A DNA stretch of 45,452 nt from Pseudomonas sp. Irchel 3H7 (GTDB taxonomy: Bacteria; Pseudomonadota; Gammaproteobacteria; Pseudomonadales; Pseudomonadaceae). The first letter of the stretch is position 1, and each line of letters begins with the position of its first letter. Made by a program: the position numbers and the translations under genes. Location: assembly GCF_900187605.1 (NCBI RefSeq), contig NZ_FYEA01000022.1, positions 1 through 45,452 on the forward strand. The letters are read 5' to 3'. This document shows, one piece after another, positions 8,147-17,227 of the stretch. Below the pieces are notes generated by a model. The model was not told the origin of the DNA. It was given only the letters and a program-made list of their open reading frames with translations, and searched no databases.

Positions 8147-8599
8147 TTACGGGTGCTTGAGGCTGTTGAGGGTCATCGAGCCGATGAGCAACTCTGGGCT
8201 TTCCAGCTCGGCCAGGCCGGCGGTGCTGACCTTCTCCGGCGGATACCCGGCGCCATGCTGCAAATAGCTCAGCAAGTTGCCCACCAACGGGTTGTGGCTG
8301 ACCAGCAGCACGTTGCTCACCGACACCAGTTGATCGGTGACCTTGTCCGGATCAACCTCCGGCGTCAGCCACTCGACCGTGCGAATTTCCGGCTCGAAAC
8401 CCAGCGTTTCACGAACAATCTGCGCAGTCTGTTGCGCGCGTAAATAAGGGCTGGCGTAAATCGCGGTCAGCGGCTGGCCGATCAAACGGGCGGCGCTGCT
8501 CAAGGCCTCTTTGCGACCGTGCTCGGTCAGTTCACGCTCGGAGTCGGGGCACGAGCCGTAAGGCACGGCTTCGCCGTGACGCAATACCCAGAGTTTCAT
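8147..8599 (-). CDS. sixA: Phosphohistidine phosphatase SixA
   Basis: A 150-aa protein of the histidine-phosphatase (RHG) family. The catalytic motif LRHGEA is at residues 6-11 (His8 nucleophile). The second conserved His appears in LLVSHNPLVGNLL near residue 102, typical of SixA. SixA removes phosphate from histidine on phosphotransfer proteins, e.g. HPt domains of hybrid kinases or the nitrogen-PTS protein NPr in E. coli. The ATG overlaps the TGA of the DUF4389 gene (ATGA), so it is the last gene of gpsA-DUF4389-sixA. This window encodes two hybrid kinases, one carrying an HPt domain, but no functional link is shown. Confidence 0.93.
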   Translation of the reverse strand: MKLWVLRHGEAVPYGSCPDSERELTEHGRKEALSSAARLIGQPLTAIYASPYLRAQQTAQIVRETLGFEPEIRTVEWLTPEVDPDKVTDQLVSVSNVLLVSHNPLVGNLLSYLQHGAGYPPEKVSTAGLAELESPELLIGSMTLNSLKHP

Positions 8600-8943
8600 A
8601 GCTTGGGTTCCTCATCTCGGACCGGATGTGGCGCCGGGGCAACGGCGTGTGGCGCTTCACCTTCCGGGGTACGCGGCGTTGGCCAGTCGGCGAACGGCCA
8701 GGGTTTCTGGTCGCTGTGGAAACTGCCGAAACGCCCGATCTGCGCCAGAAACTGGCTCAGGCTGTCGCCGAAATTCATCAGGCTGGCGCTCGGCGCGCCA
8801 TAGATCAAACGATAGATCAGTTGCACCAGCACCACCGCGCCGAGGATGAACTGCGCCACTTGCCAGACCAGCACGTAGACGATCATCCACAACACGCGCA
8901 GGAGGATGGATTCGTACTTGGCTTCGGTTTTCGGATCGTTCAT
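8596..8943 (-). CDS. DUF4389 membrane protein
   Basis: A 115-aa protein with one long hydrophobic stretch, residues about 12-46, probably two closely spaced helices. A short amphipathic part follows (about 50-72), then a proline-rich hydrophilic tail. It fits DUF4389, a small family of unknown function in proteobacteria, often near gpsA. It starts 21 bp after gpsA ends and overlaps sixA by four bases, so the three genes are almost certainly one transcript. Function unknown. Confidence 0.8.
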   Translation of the reverse strand: MNDPKTEAKYESILLRVLWMIVYVLVWQVAQFILGAVVLVQLIYRLIYGAPSASLMNFGDSLSQFLAQIGRFGSFHSDQKPWPFADWPTPRTPEGEAPHAVAPAPHPVRDEEPKL

Positions 8944-8964
8944 GGCTTGCTACTCCCGGCTCAA

Positions 8965-9990
8965 TCAGTTGAAACCGCTGGTGGAAATAAAATCGACGTC
9001 GGTTTTCGGTTCGGCTCGCATCAGTAGACCGATCACCTGCTCCAGCGTGCGTCCTTCGAACAGGATCGCGTGCAGCCCGGCGACCAGCGGCATGTACACG
9101 CCGACTTCCTGGGATTTGGCCTTGAGCACTTTCAGCGTGTTGACGCCTTCAGCAACTTCACCGAGGCGCGACACGGCTTCGTCGAGGCTCAAGCCCTGAC
9201 CCAGCGCGAAACCGACTTGATAGTTGCGACTTTTTGGCGATGAGCAGGTCACGATCAGATCACCAACACCGGCCAGACCGAGAAAGGTCATCGGGTTGGC
9301 GCCCTGATTCACGGCAAAGCGGGTCATCTCGGCCAGCGCGCGGGTGATCAGCATGCTCTTGGTGTTCTCGCCCATCTCCAGCGCCACCGCCATGCCGGCG
9401 ATGATCGCGTAAACGTTTTTCAACGCCCCGCCCAACTCGACGCCGAAACGGTCGGCGCTGGCATACACGCGGAAGGTGCGACCGTGCAGCGCGGCTTGCA
9501 CGGCTTTACAGAGTTCTTCGTCTTCGCTGGCGACGACGGTGGCGGTCAGCGCGTGCTCGGCAATCTCGCGCGCCAGGTTCGGCCCGGACAACACGCCGAT
9601 GCGCGCCTGCGGGGCGATCTCTTCGAGAATCTGGCTCATCAGTTTGAAAGTCTGCGCTTCGATGCCTTTGGTCAGGCTGACCAGCATCTTGCCGCTCAAC
9701 CGCTCGGCGTGGGCGGCGAGCACCGTGCGCAGTGCGCTGGACGGCAGCGCGACAAAGCACAAATCGCAGGCGTCGAGGGTTGCCTGCAGGTCGGTGACGG
9801 CGGTCACGCCGGGCAGAATCTTGATGCCTTTGAGGTAACGCGGGTTTTCGCGATTGACCCGGATGGCCTCGGCCTGCTCGGGGTCACGCATCCACTGCCG
9901 GACTTGATGGCCGTTCTCGGCCAAAAGGTTGGCCACGGCGGTACCAAAACTTCCGCCTCCCAGGACCGCAATCGGGCGCTGTTCAGTCAT
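8965..9990 (-). CDS. gpsA: Glycerol-3-phosphate dehydrogenase [NAD(P)+]
   Basis: A 341-aa cytoplasmic enzyme reducing dihydroxyacetone phosphate to sn-glycerol 3-phosphate, the backbone of phospholipids. The N-terminal Rossmann motif is VLGGGSFGTAVA near residues 9-20. The substrate domain has the conserved GALKNVYAIIAG helix with its catalytic Lys (about residue 193) and TFLGLAGVGDL. Length matches the family. The ATG at 9990 fits the conserved N-terminus; an open extension of 26 codons lacks family similarity. First gene of the gpsA-DUF4389-sixA operon. Divergent from the receptor operon starting at 10187, so the 196-bp gap must hold promoters for both. Confidence 0.97.
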   Translation of the reverse strand: MTEQRPIAVLGGGSFGTAVANLLAENGHQVRQWMRDPEQAEAIRVNRENPRYLKGIKILPGVTAVTDLQATLDACDLCFVALPSSALRTVLAAHAERLSGKMLVSLTKGIEAQTFKLMSQILEEIAPQARIGVLSGPNLAREIAEHALTATVVASEDEELCKAVQAALHGRTFRVYASADRFGVELGGALKNVYAIIAGMAVALEMGENTKSMLITRALAEMTRFAVNQGANPMTFLGLAGVGDLIVTCSSPKSRNYQVGFALGQGLSLDEAVSRLGEVAEGVNTLKVLKAKSQEVGVYMPLVAGLHAILFEGRTLEQVIGLLMRAEPKTDVDFISTSGFN

Positions 9991-10186
9991 ATGCAATCCG
10001 TTAATCCATACCAGTGGCGATGCCGGCATTATACGGGGCAGCCCACGCGCGGCCAGCCCCTGCATCAATTACCGACACTTGTAGGAAGAAGACCAACAAA
10101 ACCTAGGAAAATGCCTGCAACGTGACTGGAAAAGTCGCTGTCCTCGGTTAACATGCGCGCCAATTCTTCGCTATCAAGGTTGTGTC

Positions 10187-12310
10187 GTGTCTTTTGGCTC
10201 TGCGTCCCCGCGTTCGTCCGTTTTACTGGCGCTGTTGTTCAGCCCGGTAGTGCTGGCGGACGACCTGTTCCTGGACAACGAAGCACTGCCGCAGGTGCTG
10301 ACGGCCACGCGCCTGAAACAGACGCCGGCAGAAGTGCCGGGGAGCATGACCGTCATCGACAGCGAATTGATCAACGCCAGCGGCGCGCGCGATATCAGTG
10401 AACTGCTGCGGCTGGTGCCGGGGATGATGGTCGGCAACATCAGCGGCAATCAAGCGGCGGTCAATTACCACGGCACCAACGCCAGCGAAGCACGGCGCAT
10501 GCAAGTGCTGATCGACGGCCGCTCGGTCTATCGCGCAGGCTTGTCCACGGTGGACTGGAGCGATATTCCGGTGGCCATGGAAGACATCGAGCGCATCGAA
10601 GTCTTTCGCGGCCCCAACACCGTCAGTTATGGCGCCAACGCGTTGATGGCAGTGGTCAACATCATCACCCGCCACCCGGCGGACAGCCACGGCACGCGGA
10701 TGAAGTACACCCGAGGCCAGCGCGGCATCAATGATTTCTATGCCAGCCAGGGCACTGGCTGGAATGGCGGTGATTTGCGCCTGTCGTTGTCTGGCCAGGA
10801 AGATGATGGCTTCGACAGCGATCGCAGCGGCGCCGATTACCGCGACAGTCGCCGCTTGAATCGCTTCAGTCTCGCGGTCAGCCACACGCTCAGCGACAAC
10901 CAGAGCCTCGACTGGCAGGTCAACGCCAAGGACGGGACCAACCAGCGGCCGTACACCTACCGCCCGGTGTTCTCAGGGATTACCGACGCTGGGAACAATT
11001 CCGACGTGGTGGCCAAGGATTACGCCGGCTCGGTGCGCTGGAACCTCGACATCAATCCCGAACACAGCCTTTATATACAAGGCTCGGCGCAACACTGGGA
11101 TCGTCAGCAAACCTGGCGCGCCTGCGATGCCGAGGTATCGTTCAGCCCCGAACTGACGCAGTTGTGGCAACTCAACCCGAATTACACCGAACGTCTGGCG
11201 CGCAACATCACCCGTTTCACCGGCCCCGGCGCAGCGCCCGGCACCCCGCAGGAAATGGCCCTGGCCAATCAGGTGCTTGATCAATGGCGCAACGGTGCCA
11301 GCCGGACCCTGTGCGGCGACATCGACCAGAGCGCCCGCGAATCGCGTTACGACCTCGAACTGCAGGACACCCTCAGCCTGTCCGACAGCCTGCGACTGGT
11401 CAGCGGCATGAACTACCGTTACGACCGCGCCGACTCCGAGACTTACTTCAATGGCACGCTGGACGACACCACCTGGCGCGCGTTCGGCCAACTGGAATGG
11501 CGCGCCACGGAACACTGGCTGTTGCAGGGCGGCGCGATGTTTGAAAACACGCAACTGACTGGCAGTTCGCTGACCCCGCGATTTGCCGTCAATTACCTGA
11601 TCAACCCGCGCCACGGCCTGCGTGCGGTGTACTCGGAGGCTATCCGCTCGCCGGACATGTTCGAGAACAACGTCAACTGGAGCTATCAGGTCAGCAACCT
11701 GCGGCCCTCGGCCTACGGCCAGTCGTCGGCGCGCTACTTTGTCAAAACGCGTGGCCCGGGCGATCTCGATCAGGAACACATGCGCTCGCGCGAACTGGGT
11801 TACAACGGCTATTTCGCCGAGTTGGGCCTGGCCCTGGATGTGAAGCTGTTCTACGACGAGATCACCGGAATGATCAGTGAGCCGCTGCGCAACAACCAAT
11901 ACATCGCGAGCAACGCCAACAGCTCACGGTTTCGCGGTACGGAAACCCAGCTCGACTGGCGCGTGAGCCTCGCCGATCGCCTGCGCTTCACCTACGCCTT
12001 TGTCGATGCCGAGGCGAGTAACCCACTGGATCAGCAATTCACCTCGCGCAACAGCGGTTCGGCCGGCTGGCTGCGCGATTGGGGCCACGGCTGGAACAGC
12101 GCCCTCTTCTATTACGGCGACAACGCGCTCAACGGCTACCGTTTCGAACGCGTCGACACGCGCATCGCCAAACGCATTGCGCTGGGCAAAGCCCAACTGC
12201 AACTGGCCGGCGTGCTGCAACAGCGCCTCGATCATGAGCCGACCACTTTCGTCGACAACAATTACGACGAACGCCGGGTGATGTATTTCAGCGCCGAGCT
12301 GGAGTTCTAG
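10187..12310 (+). CDS. TonB-dependent outer-membrane receptor
   Basis: A 707-aa protein. A signal peptide ends near residue 24 (LLALLFSPVVLADD). The plug domain covers about 33-150, with ATRLKQTPAEVPGSMTVID, the LLRLVPGMMVG segment and the IERIEVFRGPNTVSYGANA block diagnostic of TonB-dependent receptors. The rest is beta-barrel, ending in the outer-membrane signature YFSAELEF with terminal Phe. Substrate unknown: I saw no cobalamin riboswitch upstream and the downstream partner is a PF04392-like binding protein. The start is GTG (10187) after an AGG ribosome-binding site. The next gene begins one base after the stop, so receptor, binding protein and hybrid kinase form one operon. Confidence 0.92.
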   Translation: MSFGSASPRSSVLLALLFSPVVLADDLFLDNEALPQVLTATRLKQTPAEVPGSMTVIDSELINASGARDISELLRLVPGMMVGNISGNQAAVNYHGTNASEARRMQVLIDGRSVYRAGLSTVDWSDIPVAMEDIERIEVFRGPNTVSYGANALMAVVNIITRHPADSHGTRMKYTRGQRGINDFYASQGTGWNGGDLRLSLSGQEDDGFDSDRSGADYRDSRRLNRFSLAVSHTLSDNQSLDWQVNAKDGTNQRPYTYRPVFSGITDAGNNSDVVAKDYAGSVRWNLDINPEHSLYIQGSAQHWDRQQTWRACDAEVSFSPELTQLWQLNPNYTERLARNITRFTGPGAAPGTPQEMALANQVLDQWRNGASRTLCGDIDQSARESRYDLELQDTLSLSDSLRLVSGMNYRYDRADSETYFNGTLDDTTWRAFGQLEWRATEHWLLQGGAMFENTQLTGSSLTPRFAVNYLINPRHGLRAVYSEAIRSPDMFENNVNWSYQVSNLRPSAYGQSSARYFVKTRGPGDLDQEHMRSRELGYNGYFAELGLALDVKLFYDEITGMISEPLRNNQYIASNANSSRFRGTETQLDWRVSLADRLRFTYAFVDAEASNPLDQQFTSRNSGSAGWLRDWGHGWNSALFYYGDNALNGYRFERVDTRIAKRIALGKAQLQLAGVLQQRLDHEPTTFVDNNYDERRVMYFSAELEF

Positions 12311-12311
12311 G

Positions 12312-13244
12312 ATGCACTACGGGCCGTCACGGAAGCTGCCAACCTTTGGCCACTGGCTGGCCGGGGTGTGTCTGTTTCTGACCGCATGGCTGCATGGCGT
12401 GGCGGTGCAGGCGGCCGATATTCTGTTGACCGGCGCCGAGGAAAGTCCTGGCGTGCAAGCGTTCGTGCAGGCACTCAGCGAATTGCGCCCGACCGACAAC
12501 GTGCGTTTCCAGCCACTGGCCAGTCTGCCGGCACCGGGCAAACTGCCCGCCAGCCTGCGCCTGATTCTGCTCGACCTGCCGAGTCTCGACTGGCGTCTGC
12601 AAGAACCACAAGGCCCGGCGACACTGGTGCTGCGCATCAGTCGCCTGCAAGCTCGCCAGCGCCTGGGCAACGCGCAACCGGCGCATCTGAGTTTGCTCTG
12701 GAGTGATCCGCCGCTGAGCCGACAGTTGCAGTTGATCCGGCGCATTTTGCCCCAGGCCCGGCGGATCGGCGTGCTGTTCGATCAGCACAGTGAATTCCTC
12801 CTCAAGGAACTGAATCTCGCCGCCGCGCCGCTGAACCTGCAAGTCGTCAGCCAGCGCTGGGACAACACCCACGACAGCCGCCCGCTGCAAACCGTGCTGA
12901 AAAACAGCGACGTGCTGCTCGGGCTCGACGACCCCGATCTGTACAACCCGAAAACCGCGAAAAACCTGCTGCTCAGCAGTTACTCACGGCAAGTCGCACT
13001 GGTCGGCCCCAACGTCGCGTTCGTTCGCGCCGGCAGCCTGGCCAGTACGTACAGCGATCAGAACGACTGGCTGGCGATGCTCGATCAATTGCTCGACCAA
13101 CCGCCGGCCACTTGGCCGCGAACCCTCTACCCCGCACGTTTCAAAGTCTCAAGTAATGCGCAGGTCGCTCGTTCACTGGGTATCGAACCGTTGAATGAAG
13201 CGTCTGTCGCCAGCGCGCTGGCTGAAGGAGAACACCGCCCATGA
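12312..13244 (+). CDS. Periplasmic ABC-type substrate-binding protein (PF04392-like)
   Basis: A 310-aa exported protein; the signal peptide is hydrophobic from about 14-32 and ends near AVQAA at 35. The body resembles the ABC_sub_bind (TrpX-like) fold: RRIGVLFDQHS near 155, a DVLLGLDDPDLYN segment near 198, the VALVGPNVAFVRAGSLASTYS block near 233, and VSSNAQVARSLGIEP close to the C-terminus. No ABC permease or ATPase gene is adjacent. It therefore more likely works as a ligand sensor or periplasmic relay for the kinase that follows. It starts 1 bp after the receptor stop, and its TGA overlaps the kinase ATG (ATGA). The ligand is unknown. Confidence 0.82.
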   Translation: MHYGPSRKLPTFGHWLAGVCLFLTAWLHGVAVQAADILLTGAEESPGVQAFVQALSELRPTDNVRFQPLASLPAPGKLPASLRLILLDLPSLDWRLQEPQGPATLVLRISRLQARQRLGNAQPAHLSLLWSDPPLSRQLQLIRRILPQARRIGVLFDQHSEFLLKELNLAAAPLNLQVVSQRWDNTHDSRPLQTVLKNSDVLLGLDDPDLYNPKTAKNLLLSSYSRQVALVGPNVAFVRAGSLASTYSDQNDWLAMLDQLLDQPPATWPRTLYPARFKVSSNAQVARSLGIEPLNEASVASALAEGEHRP

Positions 13245-15145
13245 GTTTCCGTCGCCGTTGGGACATCAATACCCGCACCCAGCTGATCAGCCTGGGCCCG
13301 GCGTTGTTGCTGACCCTGCTGTTGATCAGTTTTTTCACCTTCGTGCGCATTCAGGATTTGCGTCAGGAGTTGAACCACACCGGCCAACTGATCGCCAACC
13401 AACTGGCGCCCGCCACCGAATACGGGGTGATTTCCGGCAACAACGAAGTGCTGGAGAGCCTGCTCAAGGCCACACTGGCCACGCCCAATGTGCGTTTTCT
13501 TGAAGTGCAGGACAGCGCCAACCGGATTCTGGTCTACGTCGAACAACCCGCGGCGGCGCACGGTCGACCGCATCAGGTCGAAGTATTCCAGGCACCGGTG
13601 CGCCTGCAACGCATCGCCCTGCACAATGATTTCTTCCAGGACGGCAAGGTCAGCAATAGCGGGGCCAGCGAAGATTATCTGGGCCGGGTGATCGTCGGTC
13701 TGTCCAACGATGCCTTCAGTCAGCGCCAGCAGGAAATCCTGTTCAAGGCCGCAATCCTCGCGCTGTTCGCCCTGCTCTTCACGTTTGTGTTGGCGCGGCG
13801 CCTGGCCGGCAGCTTGTCGCAGCCGATCCGCGATATCGGTGACGCGGTGAAGGCCATTCAGGACGGCGACTACAAAACGCCGCTGCCGATCGTCGATGAC
13901 ACCGAACTCGGCGCGCTGTCGCAGCACATCAACAACCTCGCCCAGGCGCTGGAACAAGCCAGCCGTGAGCAACATCAAGCCATGGCGCAACTGATCCAGA
14001 CCCGCGAGGAAGCGGAAAAGGCCAACAACGCCAAGTCCGATTTCCTGGCGATGATGAGCCATGAACTGCGCACCCCCATGAACGGTGTGCTGGGCATGCT
14101 GCAATTGCTGGAAACCACCGAGATGACCGAGGAGCAGGTCGAGTACGCCGCCCTCGCCTCGGAGTCCACCGAACACCTGCTGAAAGTCATCAACGATATT
14201 CTCGACTTCTCGCGCATCGAACGTTCCGAGCTGGAACTGGAGCACATCCCGTTCAACCTCGCTGAACTGATCGGCGCCTGCGCGCAGTCGTTCCAGCACA
14301 GCGCAGTGCAACGCGGCCTGGCTTTGAATCTGCGCATCCCGGACGACATGCGCGGTTTGCAGGTGCAGGGCGATCCGACGCGGATCCGGCAGATTCTGGT
14401 CAACCTCGTCGGCAATGCGCTGAAGTTTACCGAGCAGGGTCGCGTCAGCATCGAGGCGCAGTGGCAGTCGCTGGATCACGAATTGTTGTGGTTCACCTGC
14501 TCGGTGCGCGACAGCGGCATCGGTATTTCGTCAGAAAGCCTGGAGCTGATGTTCAACGCCTTCCAGCAGGCCGACAGCTCGATTTCGCGGCGTTACGGCG
14601 GCACCGGTCTCGGTTTGCCGATCGCCCGTACACTGGCCGAACGCATGGGTGGCACCTTGCGCGCGCAGAGCGAAGAAGGTCGTGGCTCGGTGTTCACCCT
14701 GGAAATTCCGCTGGCCCTGTATAAGCAGGCGCTGCCGGCACTGACCGCGCCGCGAGCACTGAACGGCAAGGGCCATGGCGAAGGGCGCAATGTCTTGCTG
14801 GTCGAAGACAACCCGGTGAATCAGACCGTGATTGAAGCGATGCTGCGCAGTCTGGGCTTTACTGTCAGTGTTGCCAGCGATGGCGCACAAGCCGTGCGCA
14901 GCGCCGAGGGCAGCGACTTCGAAGTGATTCTGATGGATTGCCGCTTGCCGATTATCGATGGCTACGAAGCGACACGGCAGATCCGTCTTCTGCCGGGTCG
15001 CAGCGATGTGCCGATCATCGCCCTGACGGCCAACGCCTTGCAGGGTGACCGCGAAACCTGTCTGTCGGCGGGCATGAACGATTATTTGGCGAAGCCGTTC
15101 AAACGTAATGATCTGCAGCAGATTCTGCAGCGCTGGGTGTCGTAG
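13241..15145 (+). CDS. Hybrid sensor histidine kinase, PA1611-like
   Basis: A 634-aa inner-membrane hybrid kinase. TM1 at about 16-36, periplasmic domain 37-165, TM2 at about 167-187, HAMP 188-240, HisKA with His274 (MMSHELRTP), HATPase with N-box Asn392, DSGIG at 424-428 and GGTGLGL at 453-459, then a receiver domain with Asp566 and Lys618. No HPt domain, so phosphate must leave through a separate HPt protein. It sits directly upstream of fabA-fabB, as PA1611 does in P. aeruginosa. PA1611 is reported to phosphorylate HptB and to interact with RetS. The periplasmic part resembles that of GacS/BarA. Co-translated with a TonB-dependent receptor and a binding protein, which suggests the sensed ligand enters through them. 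Confidence 0.93.
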   Translation: MSFRRRWDINTRTQLISLGPALLLTLLLISFFTFVRIQDLRQELNHTGQLIANQLAPATEYGVISGNNEVLESLLKATLATPNVRFLEVQDSANRILVYVEQPAAAHGRPHQVEVFQAPVRLQRIALHNDFFQDGKVSNSGASEDYLGRVIVGLSNDAFSQRQQEILFKAAILALFALLFTFVLARRLAGSLSQPIRDIGDAVKAIQDGDYKTPLPIVDDTELGALSQHINNLAQALEQASREQHQAMAQLIQTREEAEKANNAKSDFLAMMSHELRTPMNGVLGMLQLLETTEMTEEQVEYAALASESTEHLLKVINDILDFSRIERSELELEHIPFNLAELIGACAQSFQHSAVQRGLALNLRIPDDMRGLQVQGDPTRIRQILVNLVGNALKFTEQGRVSIEAQWQSLDHELLWFTCSVRDSGIGISSESLELMFNAFQQADSSISRRYGGTGLGLPIARTLAERMGGTLRAQSEEGRGSVFTLEIPLALYKQALPALTAPRALNGKGHGEGRNVLLVEDNPVNQTVIEAMLRSLGFTVSVASDGAQAVRSAEGSDFEVILMDCRLPIIDGYEATRQIRLLPGRSDVPIIALTANALQGDRETCLSAGMNDYLAKPFKRNDLQQILQRWVS

Positions 15146-15243
15146 TGTGGGCCTTTCGACCATCTGCGACTGGCATGAAAAGCGAAAGTGCGGCAGTCTT
15201 AGGCACCCGAACGAGCCTCAAAAGGGGCTTGAATAAAAATTTC

Positions 15244-15261
15244 AGTGCACAAGTGTACATT
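15244..15261. promoter_or_regulatory. FabR/DesT-like palindrome upstream of fabA
   Basis: TGCACA-AG-TGTACA at 15246-15259 is an inverted repeat with one mismatch per arm, flanked by matching A/T at the ends. It lies about 130 bp before fabA. Unsaturated-fatty-acid regulators of the TetR family (FabR in E. coli, DesT in Pseudomonas) bind such palindromes in front of fabA/fabB. Assignment is by position and form, not by a matched consensus. Confidence 0.45.
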
Positions 15262-15392
15262 CATGTCCTTGGTGCTGTGACTTTCACCACAACGCAATAG
15301 TCTATGAGTAGGCTGCCGGTTCGAGGCATGAACGCTTCGAACGGTCGGGAAGATTTGCCCCACCTGCCGCATGGGATTATTGAGGAGCTCGC

Positions 15393-15908
15393 ATGACCAA
15401 ACAAAACGCCTTTACTCGGGAAGATCTGCTGCGCTGCAGTCGCGGTGAGCTGTTCGGCCCAGGTAACGCGCAACTGCCCGCCCCGAACATGCTGATGGTC
15501 GATCGCATCACCCTGATCAGCGAAGAAGGTGGCAAGTACGGCAAAGGTGAATTGGTCGCCGAGCTGGATATCAACCCTGACCTGTGGTTCTTCGCGTGCC
15601 ATTTCGAAGGTGATCCGGTGATGCCGGGCTGCCTGGGTCTGGACGCCATGTGGCAACTGGTCGGTTTCTTCCTGGGCTGGCAAGGTCTGCCGGGCCGTGG
15701 CCGTGCGCTGGGTTCGGGCGAAGTGAAATTCTTCGGTCAAGTGCTGCCGACCGCCAAGAAAGTCACCTACAACATTCATATCAAACGCGTCCTCAAGGGC
15801 AAGCTGAACCTGGCCATCGCCGATGGTTCGGTGACTGTCGACGGTCGCGAAATCTACACCGCCGAAGGCCTTCGCGTCGGCGTGTTCACCTCCACTGACA
15901 ACTTCTAA
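15393..15908 (+). CDS. fabA: 3-hydroxydecanoyl-[ACP] dehydratase/isomerase
   Basis: A 171-aa bifunctional enzyme of anaerobic unsaturated fatty acid synthesis. It dehydrates 3-hydroxydecanoyl-ACP and isomerises the trans-2 to the cis-3 product. A single hotdog domain carries the catalytic pair His70 (FACHFEGDPVMPGC) and Asp84 (GLDAMW). Length and sequence are canonical. The ATG at 15393 follows a GAGGAG site. fabB follows after 11 bp, the classic Pseudomonas fabAB operon. A FabR/DesT-like palindrome lies upstream at 15244. Cytoplasmic homodimer by family knowledge. Confidence 0.98.
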   Translation: MTKQNAFTREDLLRCSRGELFGPGNAQLPAPNMLMVDRITLISEEGGKYGKGELVAELDINPDLWFFACHFEGDPVMPGCLGLDAMWQLVGFFLGWQGLPGRGRALGSGEVKFFGQVLPTAKKVTYNIHIKRVLKGKLNLAIADGSVTVDGREIYTAEGLRVGVFTSTDNF

Positions 15909-15919
15909 GGGTTATTCGC

Positions 15920-17140
15920 ATGCGCCGCGTCGTTATCACTGGTCTGGGCATTGTTTCGTGCCTGGGCAATGACAAAGAGACCGTCTCCGCTAACCTGCGT
16001 GCAAGCCGCCCTGGCATCCGGTTCAACCCGGAATATGCCGAAATGGGTCTGCGTAGCCAGGTTTCCGGCTCCATCGACCTCAACCTTGAAGAGCTGATCG
16101 ATCGCAAGATCTATCGCTTCGTCGGCCACGCAGCGGCTTACGCCTACCTGGCCATGAAAGACGCTATCGCTGACTCCGGCCTGACCGAAGAGCAAGTGTC
16201 CAACCCGCGTACCGGCCTGATCGCTGGTTCCGGTGGTGCTTCCACGCTGAACCAGATGGAAGCGCTGGACATCCTGCGCGAGAAAGGCGTGAAACGCGTT
16301 GGCCCATACCGTGTAACGCGGACCATGAGCAGCACCGTTTCCGCTTGCCTGGCCACGCCATTCAAGATCAAGGGCCTGAACTACTCCATCGCTTCTGCCT
16401 GCGCCACCAGTGCTCACTGCATCGGTACGGCCATGGAACAGATCCAGATGGGCAAGCAGGACATCGTCTTCGCCGGTGGCGGTGAAGAAGAGCACTGGAG
16501 CCAATCGTTCCTGTTCGACGCCATGGGCGCGCTGTCCAGCAAGCGTAACGACACCCCGGAACAGGCTTCACGTGCCTACGACGCTGACCGTGACGGTTTC
16601 GTCATCGCTGGCGGTGGCGGCATGGTCGTGGTTGAAGAGCTGGAACACGCTCTGGCCCGTGGCGCCAAGATCTACGCGGAAATCGTTGGCTACGGCGCGA
16701 CGTCCGACGGCTACGACATGGTTGCCCCAAGCGGCGAAGGCGCGATCCGCTGCATGCAGATGGCGATGTCCACCGTTGATACCCCGATCGACTACCTGAA
16801 CACCCACGGCACTTCGACTCCGGTCGGCGACGTCGCGGAAATGAAAGGTGTGCGTGAAGTGTTCGGCGACAAGGCACCTGCGATCAGCTCGACCAAGAGC
16901 CTGTCCGGTCACTCCCTGGGCGCTGCCGGCGTTCACGAAGCGATCTACTGCATGCTGATGATGGAAGGCAACTTCATTGCCGGTTCCGCCAACATCGACG
17001 AGCTGGACCCTGAAGTGGCCGATCTGCCGGTGCTGACCAAGACCCGCGAGAACGCCACCATCAACACCGTGATGAGCAACAGCTTCGGCTTCGGCGGCAC
17101 CAACGCCACGCTGGTACTGAAGCGCTGGGAAGGCAAGTAA
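15920..17140 (+). CDS. fabB: 3-oxoacyl-[ACP] synthase I
   Basis: A 406-aa beta-ketoacyl-ACP synthase I, which elongates the cis-3-decenoyl-ACP made by FabA. The catalytic triad is visible: Cys161 (SIASACATSAHC), His296 (NTHGTSTP) and His331 (SLSGHSLGAAG). Full length. The start is the ATG 11 bp after fabA. Codon use is richer in GCT, GGT and similar codons than in neighbouring genes, as expected for a highly expressed gene. A strong intrinsic terminator follows at 17165. Confidence 0.98.
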   Translation: MRRVVITGLGIVSCLGNDKETVSANLRASRPGIRFNPEYAEMGLRSQVSGSIDLNLEELIDRKIYRFVGHAAAYAYLAMKDAIADSGLTEEQVSNPRTGLIAGSGGASTLNQMEALDILREKGVKRVGPYRVTRTMSSTVSACLATPFKIKGLNYSIASACATSAHCIGTAMEQIQMGKQDIVFAGGGEEEHWSQSFLFDAMGALSSKRNDTPEQASRAYDADRDGFVIAGGGGMVVVEELEHALARGAKIYAEIVGYGATSDGYDMVAPSGEGAIRCMQMAMSTVDTPIDYLNTHGTSTPVGDVAEMKGVREVFGDKAPAISSTKSLSGHSLGAAGVHEAIYCMLMMEGNFIAGSANIDELDPEVADLPVLTKTRENATINTVMSNSFGFGGTNATLVLKRWEGK

Positions 17141-17164
17141 TTCCCCCCGCTTGAGCCACACACA

Positions 17165-17196
17165 AAAACGCCCCGACTGGTTCGGGGCGTTTTTTT
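17165..17196 (+). terminator. Rho-independent terminator of fabAB
   Basis: A GC-rich stem AACGCCCCGA / TTCGGGGCGTT with a short CTGG loop, followed by a run of eight T residues, 25 bp after the fabB stop. Confidence 0.93.
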
Positions 17197-17227
17197 TCGC
17201 CTGCAGAAAATAGCCGGAACACCGCTG

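Noticed and set aside
9991..10186. Possible cobalamin riboswitch before the TonB-dependent receptor
   Set aside because: No B12-box-like sequence or long structured leader fits in the 196 bp shared with the gpsA promoter.
13127..14479. 450-codon open frame opposite the hybrid kinase
   Set aside because: Composition mirrors the reverse of kinase codons and spans the boundary of two real genes; no domain.
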